Source of the DNA: Dugong dugon
Lineage: Eukaryota; Chordata; Mammalia; Sirenia; Dugongidae
Direction: 5' to 3'
DNA: 64,000 bases
Assembly (NCBI GenBank): GCA_030035585.1
Contig: CM057469.1
Coordinates: 120,320,650-120,384,649, forward strand
This document shows, piece after piece, positions 1-9,384 of the stretch (position 1 is the stretch's first letter; every line of letters begins with the position of its first letter). The notes beneath the pieces are model-generated. The model worked only from the letters and a program-made list of their open reading frames with translations. It did not search any database and was not told where the DNA came from. A program made the position numbers and the translations under genes.

Positions 1-589
1 GATATGTCATCTTGGACCACAGCCACCAAGAACCTCAGATAGAGTATGGGAAGGCAACTTCATGGAGCTCCCAACAGGAGACAGAGCACCTGCTCTGCAC
101 ATCACATCCTCTCCCTTCCTTTCTGCCTCTCTGCACTGAGTGGCACTTGCACAGACCTCTGGATCCACAGACCCCACCCTGCACCACTTCTTGGCACTGT
201 CCTGCCAAGTGCAGTGCCCCAGAGTGGCACCAGTGTGAACCCCCAGACTTCCAGACAGAGCTACAAGCTGTTTCCTGGTTCCGCCCCTCTGGACCCAGTT
301 TGTGCCACAGACGACCCAATCCCACACCTTGCCCTGCAGGACCTGCCTTGCTGCACCATAGTTTAGCTACTGGCACTGCCCAATTGGACAAGGTGATGAG
401 AACTATTGTGCCACAGAGAAGCAAGCAACAAAACATGCTCAGCCTGCCTGCCCAGGCATAACCAAATAAAACAAACAAACAAAAAAACTGGACTAAACAA
501 ACAAACCTACAATGAATAAACAAAGAAAACAATTCTTGAATGTCTCAGAGAGAGCAGACAATGTCAAAACATATAAATACCAGGAAAGG

Positions 590-1593
590 ATGGCTCTGGT
601 AAGCAACAAAAATAAAACACCAGATGATCTTCAGGTAAAAGAGAAGTTACTGGAACTACCTGAAAGGGAATTGAAAAGTCTAATATTCAGGGCTTCTTAA
701 GAGATGAGGGAAAAATAAGGAAAAAATAGATAAAATCATGGAAAATATTGACAAAATCAGGGAAAATACAGACAAAGCAATGGAAAAATTCAGTAAATGA
801 TACAAGCACAAACAGTCAAAATAAATAGAAACCATACAAAAACAGCAATTAAAAATCTAAAAGATAAACAAGATTTCAGAAATAGACAATGCAACAGAAG
901 GTTTTAAGAGCAAATTTGAAATAATGGAAGACAGGATCACTGAAATTGAAGACAAATCCTAGGATACCACTTTGTTTGAGGAAAAATCAGAGAAAAAAAT
1001 ATAGAAAAATGAAGAAAACCTGAGAACTATGTGGGACACAATCGAGAACAAAATTTTGTAAGTAATTGGAGTTCCAGAACAGGGTTTGAAAATGGAAAAC
1101 ACAGAGAGGATCATTGAAGATTTGCTGGCAGAGCACTTCCTTAATATCATGAAAGATAAAAAGCTGACCATCCAAGAAGCTCAATAAACCCTATATAGGA
1201 TACACCTCAAAAGAAAGTCACCAAGATATATCATATTCCCACTCACCACAACCAAAGACAAAGAAAGAATCCTCAGAGCAGCTTGAGAAAAACATAAAGT
1301 GACATACAACTGGGAAACAATAAAATTAAGCTCTGATTACCTGGCAGAAACAATGTAGGCAAGAAGGCAATGGGATGATATATATGAAACCTTGAAAGAA
1401 AAAAAAAAAAAAAACTACCAACTAACAATAATATATCCTGAAAATTTCTCGATCAACTATGATGGTGAAATTAGGACATTTCTGATAAACAGACATTAAA
1501 GGAATATGTAAAAACCAAACCAACTTACAAAAATTATTAAAGGGACTCCTGCGATTAGAGAACCAACAAAATCAGACAACCACCTACACCTAG
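590..1593 (+). pseudogene. L1 A ORF1 (RNA-binding chaperone), decayed
   Basis: This is the counterpart of L1 ORF1p, the trimeric coiled-coil RNA-binding protein that coats L1 RNA. The start is taken at ATG 590, where MALVSNKNKTPDD aligns with the MAPIGVQIKKPDN start of the intact ORF1 in L1 B. The downstream region keeps recognisable coiled-coil, RRM-like (VIGVPEQG around 1060) and C-terminal (ARRQWDDIYETLKE around 1360) stretches. The reading frame is broken many times; stops appear as early as about 700 and again near 800, 960 and 1185. The end is placed at TAG 1591-1593 by alignment to L1 B. It is a dead copy, not a host gene. Confidence 0.85.
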
Positions 1594-2017
1594 GACACAA
1601 AACACCATCAGCCAGATATCAACCTATGCAATGAGCTCTCAAGGATAAAACAAAACTAAAAGCTTTACAACAGGGAACCAGAGACATCAATCTGTAAATG
1701 ACAACAACGTCAGAATAATAAAACAAAATAAACGATGTAGGTATAGATCTTTCAAATGAAGAGGAAGTCAAGGTAATATCAAGTAATAAAAGACTGATTC
1801 AAACTTACGAACATAGGGGTAAATTTCAAGGTAACCCAAAAAAAGTTAAACAAACTCATCAAAATAAAAAAAAAATACATAGTCTCAGTAAACATTAAAT
1901 CTACAAAAATGAAAGGAAGAAACAAAATCCACAAAAGAAATTCAGCACAGGAGAATAAGAGGAACCAAGAAAACATCAGCACCACATACACACACACACA
2001 AAAAAAAAAACTACAAA

Positions 2018-2301
2018 ATGACAGCAATAAACTTAAATGTATCAATAATCACACTGAATGCAATTGGCTTAAATGCACCTATAAAGAGACAGAGAGTGAC
2101 AGAATGAATAAAAAACAAAACCCATCAATTACTGTCTACCTGAGACACACTTTAAAAACAAAGACACAAATATATTAAAAATGAAAGGACAGATAAAAAT
2201 ATATCAAGCAAAAAGCAATAAAAAAAAAAAAAAAAGCAGAAGTGTCAATACCAATCATAGATAAAAAACTTTAAGACAAAATCCACCATAAAAGACAAGG
2301 A
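2018..2301 (+). pseudogene. L1 A ORF2, 5' fragment (endonuclease start)
   Basis: This is the first part of the L1 ORF2 endonuclease domain. It retains the ATG start at 2018-2020 (MTAINLNVSIITLN), which L1 B has lost. The conserved N-terminal LNxxGLNAPIKRQR-like motif is present but the frame is damaged by small changes. The fragment is cut at 2301 by the insertion of L1 B, and its continuation lies at 9385. The 12-bp repeat at 2290-2301 is the target duplicated by that insertion. Confidence 0.85.
2290..2301 (+). repeat. 12-bp target-site duplication, left copy (L1 B)
   Basis: AAAAGACAAGGA immediately precedes L1 B and recurs at 9373-9384 after its short A-tail. The first bases, T then AAAA, fit the L1 endonuclease preference TTTT/A on the opposite strand. 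The preceding base breaks the match, so 12 bp is the maximum length. Confidence 0.93.
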
Positions 2302-2925
2302 TGGAGGAGTCCGGCAAGATGGTGCTCTAGGCAGAAGCACCATGCCGTCCCTCCAGAGCAAAGATCCGAAAAACTAAGCCAGACAGAGAATCAACAATCC
2401 TGAAACCCTGAAACATCAAATGAAGAGATAAAGAACTCAGCCAAACACCAAACGAAGTGAGAATACTGAAAGAGAAAGGAGAGTGAGGAGAGATTCATGC
2501 AGAGGTCCCCTACCTGCTAACGCAGTCTGGATCCACCATCTTGGACTCCAATCGGAGACCAGCAAATGGGACAACAGGAGAGCAGCCTCGCAGAGCATCC
2601 GGTAGGAGACAAAACAGCTGCTTAGCTTCACACATAAGCATCTCCCCGCTGCATCCTGCCTACCTCTACCGTGCACTTGACATCACACCACCAAGCTGTG
2701 CAGGCACGCCCTATTGGAACCTGTCCAGCACTGACTACCAACCATCCTGGTGGCTACGGTGAGTGCCACAAATAACCTGTCCCAGTGGCTCCTCTTCAGC
2801 TAGACCTGCCCAGCTGTACCACAAGGACAAAACAAAAAAATCTGCAATCAATAAATGAGAGAAATATCTACTGAAAGCCCTTAAAACAGCAAACAATATC
2901 AAAACATTTACAAAAACAAGACAAG
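2302..2925 (+). promoter_or_regulatory. L1 B 5'UTR (internal promoter region)
   Basis: About 624 bp lie between the insertion point and the ORF1 ATG. It opens with GGAGTCCGGCAAGATGGTG, which resembles other L1 5' ends (L1 D starts with GCACCAAGATGGCAGAG). In L1 this region carries the internal Pol II promoter; that role is from family knowledge, not shown here. A motif resembling a YY1 core (AAGATGG) lies at the 5' end, as in primate L1. Confidence 0.7.
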
Positions 2926-3924
2926 ATGGCTCCAATAGGCGTCCAAATTAAAAAACCAGATAACTCTCCTGTGGAAGAAAATGCACTAGAAGTACCTGAT
3001 ACGGAACTCAAATCACTAATACTCGGAATTTTCCAAGAACTGAGGCAAAAAGCTGACAAACATGAGGAAAAAATAGACAAATTTATGGAAAATACAGACA
3101 AAAAATTGGAAGAATTCAGGAAGATGATGCAAGAACAAAATGCCAAAATAAATTCACAACTCGAAATTATACAAAAACAACAATTAGAAATCCAAAAGAT
3201 AAACAACAAGATTTCAGAAATGGACGGTGTCATAGAAGGGCTGAGAAGTAGATTTGAAACCATGGAAGACAGGATCAGTGGAACTGAAGACAAACACTTG
3301 GATACAACTCTGTTTCAGGAAAACTCAGAAAAAAGAACAAAGAAAAATGAAGAGACCCTGAGAGTTACGTGGGACACAATTAAAAGCAAAAACTTACGAG
3401 TGATTGGCATACCAGAACAGGGGAAGAAAACAGAAAACACAGAGAGGATCATTGAGGAACTGCTGACAGAAAACTTTCCCAATATCATGCAAGATGAAAA
3501 GCTGGTCATCCAAGAAGCTCAACGAACCCCATATAGAAGAGACCCCGAAAGAAAATCACCAAGACATATCATATTCACACTCGCCAGAACTAAAGACAAA
3601 CAAAGAATTCTGAGAGCAGCTCGTGAAAAACAAGAAGTCACATATAGAGGAGAAACAATAAGACTAAGATCAGATTATTCGGCAGAAACCATGCAGGCAA
3701 GAAGGCAGTGGGATGACATATATAAAATCGTGAAAGAAAAAAATTGTCAGCCGAAAATAATATATCCGGCAAAACTCTCGTTCAAATTGGATGGAGAAAT
3801 TAGGTCATTTCCAGATAAACAGAAACTAAAGGAATATGCAAAAGTCAAACCAAACTTACAAGAATTATTAAAGGGAGTTCTTCGATCTGAGGACAAACAG
3901 ATTCAGCCCTCAGGCAGGACCTAG
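2926..3924 (+). CDS. L1 ORF1p, open 332-aa frame
   Basis: This encodes L1 ORF1p, a trimeric nucleic-acid chaperone that packages L1 RNA in cytoplasmic RNPs. At 332 residues it is close to the usual 338 for human ORF1p, and it has no internal stop. About residues 25-115 form a heptad-rich, highly charged coiled coil (LRQKADKHEEKIDKFMENT). An RRM-like core follows around residues 150-235 (NLRVIGIPEQ, then SPRHIIFTLARTKDKQRIL). The C-terminal domain is around 235-320, with SAETMQARRQWDDIYK and PAKLSFKLDGE. The start at 2926 is chosen because it is the first ATG of the conserved frame and matches the start positions in L1 A (590) and L1 D (31751). It belongs to the transposon, not to a host gene. 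Whether it is expressed cannot be told from sequence. Confidence 0.95.
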   Translation: MAPIGVQIKKPDNSPVEENALEVPDTELKSLILGIFQELRQKADKHEEKIDKFMENTDKKLEEFRKMMQEQNAKINSQLEIIQKQQLEIQKINNKISEMDGVIEGLRSRFETMEDRISGTEDKHLDTTLFQENSEKRTKKNEETLRVTWDTIKSKNLRVIGIPEQGKKTENTERIIEELLTENFPNIMQDEKLVIQEAQRTPYRRDPERKSPRHIIFTLARTKDKQRILRAAREKQEVTYRGETIRLRSDYSAETMQARRQWDDIYKIVKEKNCQPKIIYPAKLSFKLDGEIRSFPDKQKLKEYAKVKPNLQELLKGVLRSEDKQIQPSGRT

Positions 3925-4348
3925 AATGCAGGTTCGTATGAACCAGATACCATTCTAGAAAATGAACTCTCGAGGACTATCCAAAACCGAAAGAAATACA
4001 ACAGGGAATCAGAGCAATCAATCAAAGGATGACAACAACATCAAAACAATGAAAGAGGGAATAAACGGCATAGGTATGGAACCTTCTAATGGAGAGGAAG
4101 GCAAGGTGATACCAAGTAAGGGTAGACTGCTTCAAACTTATAAAGATAATGGGAAAATTCATGGTAACCACAAAGAAAGTCAACAAACCAAACCATAAAC
4201 ATAAAGCCAAAAAACATAAAGTCTCAGCAAAAACAAAACCTACAAAAACAAAAGAAATGAAAACAAAATCCACAAACAATAGTAACTCAGCACAAGAGAG
4301 TAAGAAGAACAAAGAAAACTTCAGCATCACAAAAAAAAGCACTACAAA
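3925..4348 (+). other. L1 B ORF1-ORF2 spacer (about 425 bp)
   Basis: This is an A-rich inter-ORF region with no conserved protein. Short open frames occur (3962-4198 and 4149-4379) but are lysine-rich low-complexity translations. Spacers of similar size and composition occur in L1 A (about 1594-2017) and L1 D (32734-33153), so the length is a family trait. Human L1 has only about 63 bp here. Confidence 0.85.
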
Positions 4349-7300
4349 ACGACAGCAACAAACTTCCATCTATCAATAATTACACTGAATGTAAATGGAC
4401 TCAATGCACCCATAAAGAGACAGAGAGTGGCAGAATGGATAAGAAAACAGGATCCATCAATATGCTGTCTACAAGAGACACACCTTAGAAACAAAGATGT
4501 GAATTTATTAAAAATCAAAGGTTGGAAAAAAATATATCCAGCTAACAACTACCAAAAAAGAGCAGGAGTGGCGATTCTAATATCGGATAAAATAGACTTT
4601 AAAACAAAGTCTACCATAAAAGACAAAGAAGGACACTATATATTGATTAAGGGGACGATACATCACGAAGACATAACCATAATAAACATCTACGCACCCA
4701 ATGACAGGGCTCCAAAATACATAAAAAAAACTCTAACAGCACTGAAAAGAGAAATTGACAGTTCCACAATAATAGTAGGAGACTTCAACATACCATTCTC
4801 AGTAAAGGACAGAACAACTAAGAAGAAACTCAGCAAAGATACAGAAGACCTAAAGGACACAATCAGCCAACTGGACCTCATAGACACATATAGAACAATC
4901 CATCCAACCGCTGCAAATTACACATTCTTTTCCAACGCACATGGAACTTTTTCCAGAATAGACCACATCTTAGGCCACAGAGCAATCCTCAACAAGATCC
5001 AAAACGTTGAGATAATTCACAGTATCTTCTCTGACCACAATGCCATCAAGGTAGAAATTAACACTAGAAAGAGGAAGGAAAAAAAATAAACTACATGGAA
5101 ACTGAATAATACTCTGCTTACACATCAATGGGTAATAGAAGAAATCAGAGATGGAATTAAAAAATTCCTAGAATCAAATGAAAATGAAAACACATCATAC
5201 CAAAACTTTTTGGACACGGCAAAGGCAGTCCTCACAGGACAATTTATAGCAATAGATGCACATATCAAAAAAAGAAGAAAGGGACAAAATCAAAACATTA
5301 ACTACAGAACTCAAACAAATAGAAAGAGAACAGCAAAAAAAGAGCCTACAACCACCGGAAGAAAGGAAATACTAAAGATCAGAGAAGATATCAATGAAAT
5401 AGAGAAGAGAAAAACAATAGAAAGAATCAACAAAACCAAAAGTTGGTTCTTTGAAAGAGTCAGCAAAATCGACAAACCACTGGCCAGACTGACAAAAGAA
5501 AAACAGCAGAGGAAACAAATAACCCAAATAAGAAATGAAATCGGGGACATTATAACAGACCCAACCGAACTAAAAAGGAGTATAACAGAATATTATGAAA
5601 AACTATATTCCAACAAATATGAAATCCTAGAGGAAAAGGATAAATTTCTAGAAACATGTGGCCTACCCAAACTACAACACAGTGATACTGAAAATCTGAA
5701 CAGACCCATAACAGGAGAAGAGATTGAAAAGGTAATAAAAAAACTCCCAACCAAAAAAACCCCTGGCCCAGATGGCTTCACTGGAGAATTCTACAAAACA
5801 TTTACAGATGAGCTTGTATCAGTTCTACTCAAACTATTTCAGAGCATAGAAGAGGAAGCAACACTTCCAAATTCATTCTATGAAGCCAGCATAATGCTGA
5901 TACCAAAACCAGGCAAAGATGTCACAAAAAAAGAAAATTACAGACCAATATCTTTCATGAATATAGATGCAAAAATTCTGAACAAAATTCTAGCCAATAG
6001 AATTCAGTATCATATCAAAAAAATAATACACCATGACCAAGTAGGATTCATACCAGGTATGCAAGGATGGTTCAACATTAGAAAATCCATCAATGTAATT
6101 CAACACATAAATAAAAGGAAAGAAAAAAATCACATGATTATCTCAACTGATACAGAAAAGGCATTTGACAAAGTCCAACACCCATTCCTGATAAAAGCTC
6201 TCAATAAAATAGGTATAGAAGGGAAATTTCTCAACATAATAAAGGGCATCTATGCAAAACCAACAGCCAACATCATTCTTAATGGAGAGAGGCTGAAAAC
6301 ATTCCCCTTGAAAACAGGAACAAGACAAGGATGCCCTTTATCACCACTCCTATTTAACATTGTGCTGGAAGTTCTAACTAGAGCAATAAGGCAACAGAAA
6401 GAAATAAAGGGCATCCAAATTGGTAATGAAGAAGTTAAACTCTCCCTGTTTGCAGATGATATGATACTATACATAGAAAACCCTAAAGACTCCACGAGAA
6501 ATCTACTGGAACTAATAGAAAGATTCAGCAGAGTAGCAGGATACAAGATAAACATTCAAAAATCAGTTGGATTCCTATACACCAGTAAAGAGAACGATGA
6601 AAAGGAGATCAGGAAATCAATACCATTTACAATAGCCCCTAAAAAGATAAAATACTTAGGAATATATCTGACCAGGAATGTAAAAGACCTATACAAAGAA
6701 AACTACAAAACACTGCTGTATGAAACCCAAAGGGATCTACATAAATGGAAAAACATACCATGCTCATGGATAGGCAGACTCAACATTGCGAAAATGGCAA
6801 TTCTACCTAAAGCAATCTACATATACAATGCAATCCCGATACAAATACCAACAACATTCTTCAAAGAGATGGAAAAAGTAATTATTAACTTTATATGGAA
6901 AGGGAAGAAGCCCCAAATAAGTAAAACACTACTGAAGAAGAAGAATAAAGTGGGAGGACTCACACTACCTGACTTCAGAACCTACTATACAGCTACTGTA
7001 GTCAGAACAGCCTGGTACTGGTACAACAACATATACTTTGACCAATGGAATAGAATTGAAAACCCAGATGTAAATCCATCCACCTACGGTAACCTGATTT
7101 TCGACAAGGGCCCAAAGTCCATCAAATGGGGAAAAGACAGTCTTTTTAACAAATGGTGCTGCCAAAACTGGATATCCATTTGCAGAAAAATAAAACAGGA
7201 TCCATGCCTCACACCGTATACAAAAACTACTTCAAAATGGATCAAAGACCTGAATATAAAGCCTAAAACTATAAAGTTCATAGAAGAAAAAATAGGACCA

Positions 7301-8175
7301 ACACTTCAGGCCTTAATACATGGCATTAACAGGATACAAACCATAACCATCAACACACAAAACCCAACAGATAAACTAGATAACTGGGATCTTCTAAAAA
7401 TCAAACATCTATGCTCTTCAAAAGACTTCACCAAAAGAGTAGAAAGAGAACCTACAGACTGGGAAAACATTTTTGGACAGTACAAGTCACACAAAGGTCT
7501 AATCTCCAAAATCTGCAAGAAAATCCAACACCTCTACAACAAAAAGACAAATATCCTATCAAAAAATGGGCAAAGGAAATGCACAGACACTTCACCAAAG
7601 AAGACATTCAAATGGCCAACAGACACATGAGGAAATGCTCGCGTTCACTAGCCATTAGAGAAATGCAAATTAAAACCACAGTGAGATACCATCTCACCCT
7701 GGCATTACTGGCACGAATCAAAAACATTGGAAATAACAAATGTTGGAGGGGCTGCGGGGAGATGGGAACTCTTATACACTGCTGGTGGTAATGTAAAATA
7801 ATACAACCATTTTGGAAAATGATATGGCGTTGCCTCAGAAAGCTAGAAATAGACATACCATTCGATCCAGCAATCCCACTCCTAGGAATATATCCTAGAG
7901 AAATAAGAGTCATCACTCGAATAGACATATGCACACCTATGTTCATGGCAGCATTGTTCACAATAGCAAAACGATGGAAACAACCTCGATGTCCATCAAC
8001 AGATGAACGGATACACAAACTATGGTACATACACACAATGGAGTACTCAGCAACGAGAAAGAACAACAATGAGTCTGTGAAGCATCTCATAACATGGATG
8101 AAACTGGAGGACATTATGCTGAGTGAAATAAGTCAGTCACAAAAGGACAAGTATTGTATGAGACCTCTATTGTAA
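4349..8175 (+). pseudogene. L1 B ORF2p (endonuclease/reverse transcriptase), nearly intact but broken
   Basis: ORF2p nicks target DNA and reverse-transcribes L1 RNA at the nick. After allowing for one missing base the length is 1275 codons, the same as human ORF2p. Endonuclease residues fall at human numbering: N14, E43 in QETH, D145 and N147 in GDFN, D205 in RIDH, and D229/H230 in SDH. The RT domain follows, with [14 protein letters not shown] and FADD at about codons 701-704. The C-terminal Cys/His motif starts [16 protein letters not shown]. Lesions are: initiator ATG replaced by ACG (4349-4351); TAA at 5087-5089, where L1 A and D read TCA; a one-base deletion near 7552-7556 that shifts the frame; and TAA at 7789-7791 inside the Cys/His motif. 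Long open stretches remain (4349-5086, 5090-7550, 7792-8172). Confidence 0.95.
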
Positions 8176-9372
8176 AAACCCATGAAAAAGTTCACATGCA
8201 AAATGTAACAATCCTTGTTGGTTACCAGGGATGGGAAGGGGGGGGGGGAATACTAAATAGTCAATAGATAAGTGGTATCTTGGGTGAGAGGTGAGACAGT
8301 ACACAGTACAAGGGAAACTAACACAAACAACATGCACAAGGAAAGGTCATGGAGCCCCCATGGACACATCCAAACTCCCCGAGGGACTGAGCTGCTGGAC
8401 GGAGGGCTCTGGGGACCATGGTCTTGGGGAACATCTAGCTCAATTAGCATGACACTACTTATAAAGATAATGCTCTACATTCTACCTTGGTGAGTAGTGT
8501 CTGGGGTCTTAAAAGCCTGTGAGTGGCCGTCTAAGATATTACACTGGTCTCATCCCTTCGGGAGCAAGGGAGAATGAAGAGAACAGGATACAACGAAAAG
8601 ATTAGTCCAATGGACTAATTGTCCACAGCTACCAAGACCTCCACCGGACTGATTCCAGTACAGCTAGATGGTGCCCGGCTACCACCACTGACTGCTCTGA
8701 CCAGGATCACAACAGAGGGTTCTGGACAGAGCTGTAGAAGGATGTAGAGCATAATTCTAATTCACAAAAAAAAAAAAAAAAAAAAAAAGAGACCAGATTT
8801 ACTGGCCTAAAGGAGACTGGAGAAATGTTGAGAGTATGGCCCCCAGACACCGTTTCAGCTCAGAGGTGAAGTTACCTTCGAGGTTCACTGTTCAGCCTGG
8901 GAGTGGACAGCCCAGTAAAACCTGATGAGACTAACGAGGTACAGGAGTCCAGTGACAAGGGCCAGAATGCAGAGGGGGAGTGGAAGCTGATGATAGGGAA
9001 CACAAAGTTGAGTAAGGATACTGTTGATGTGTTGTGAGATTGTTAACCATTGTTATAGGGCAACATTTGTAGTAACTGTTAAATGGGAGGCTATTTTGTC
9101 CTGTAAGCCTTCATCTTGGGTGAGAATGGCAGCACAATTGGAAGAGCATAGTCAATGTCACTTAAATGTGTACGTAAAAAGTTTTGAAATGGTGTATCTT
9201 TGGCTATGTGTATTTTCACAAAAAAAAAAAAAAAGCTGAGAATTCAGAGGGTTAAAATGTTGTGGGGTTGTTAATCAAAGTCATAAAACAGCATGTGTAC
9301 TACTGTTACATGAGAAACTGTTTGTTCTGTAAGCCTTCACCTGAAGTACAATAAAATATTAAATAATAAAAA
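8176..9372 (+). other. L1 B 3'UTR and tail
   Basis: This is a 1.2-kb 3'UTR. It contains an 11-G run at 8238-8248 in a G-rich context, an internal A-run at 8766-8788, a second A-run at 9220-9234, and a polyadenylation signal AATAAA at 9350-9355 followed by an A-rich tail. Two related blocks, about 9020-9115 and 9250-9345, both end in CTGTAAGCCTTCA. The second block matches the 3' end of the truncated L1 at 28147-28310, so it is the standard end and the first is an extra copy. Confidence 0.85.
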
Positions 9373-9384
9373 AAAAGACAAGGA
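9373..9384 (+). repeat. 12-bp target-site duplication, right copy (L1 B)
   Basis: AAAAGACAAGGA directly follows the A-rich tail of L1 B and is identical to 2290-2301. From 9385 the sequence resumes ORF2 of L1 A at exactly the point where it was interrupted. Confidence 0.93.

Larger units (their letters stand above)
1..2301 (+). mobile_element. L1 element A, 5' part (older, split by L1 B)
   Basis: This is a decayed L1 LINE whose 5' end lies upstream of the window. Positions 1 to about 589 are 5'UTR, relatively GC-rich and then A-rich. ORF1 homology runs 590-1593, an inter-ORF spacer follows to 2017, and ORF2 begins at ATG 2018. The sequence aligns by eye along its whole length with L1 B in the same order. 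It stops abruptly at 2301, where B is inserted, and resumes at 9385. Many stops and small indels show it is much older than B. Confidence 0.93.
2302..9372 (+). mobile_element. L1 element B, full-length young L1 LINE
   Basis: This is a 7.07-kb, apparently full-length L1. Its parts are a 5'UTR at 2302-2925, starting near CCGGCAAGATGGTGCTC (a typical L1 5' start), open ORF1 at 2926-3924, a 425-bp spacer, ORF2 at 4349-8175, a 1.2-kb 3'UTR with a polyadenylation signal at 9350-9355, and a short A-rich tail. It lies inside ORF2 of L1 A and is flanked by the perfect 12-bp duplication at 2290-2301 and 9373-9384. The low number of lesions compared with A and D marks it as the youngest L1 in the window. 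The four ORF2 lesions mean this copy cannot make full ORF2p. Confidence 0.96.

Noticed and set aside
5311-7281. Several minus-strand open frames of 60-100 codons within L1 B ORF2
   Set aside because: They are antisense shadows of the A-rich ORF2 coding frame and are rich in F, L and S, as expected from such shadows.
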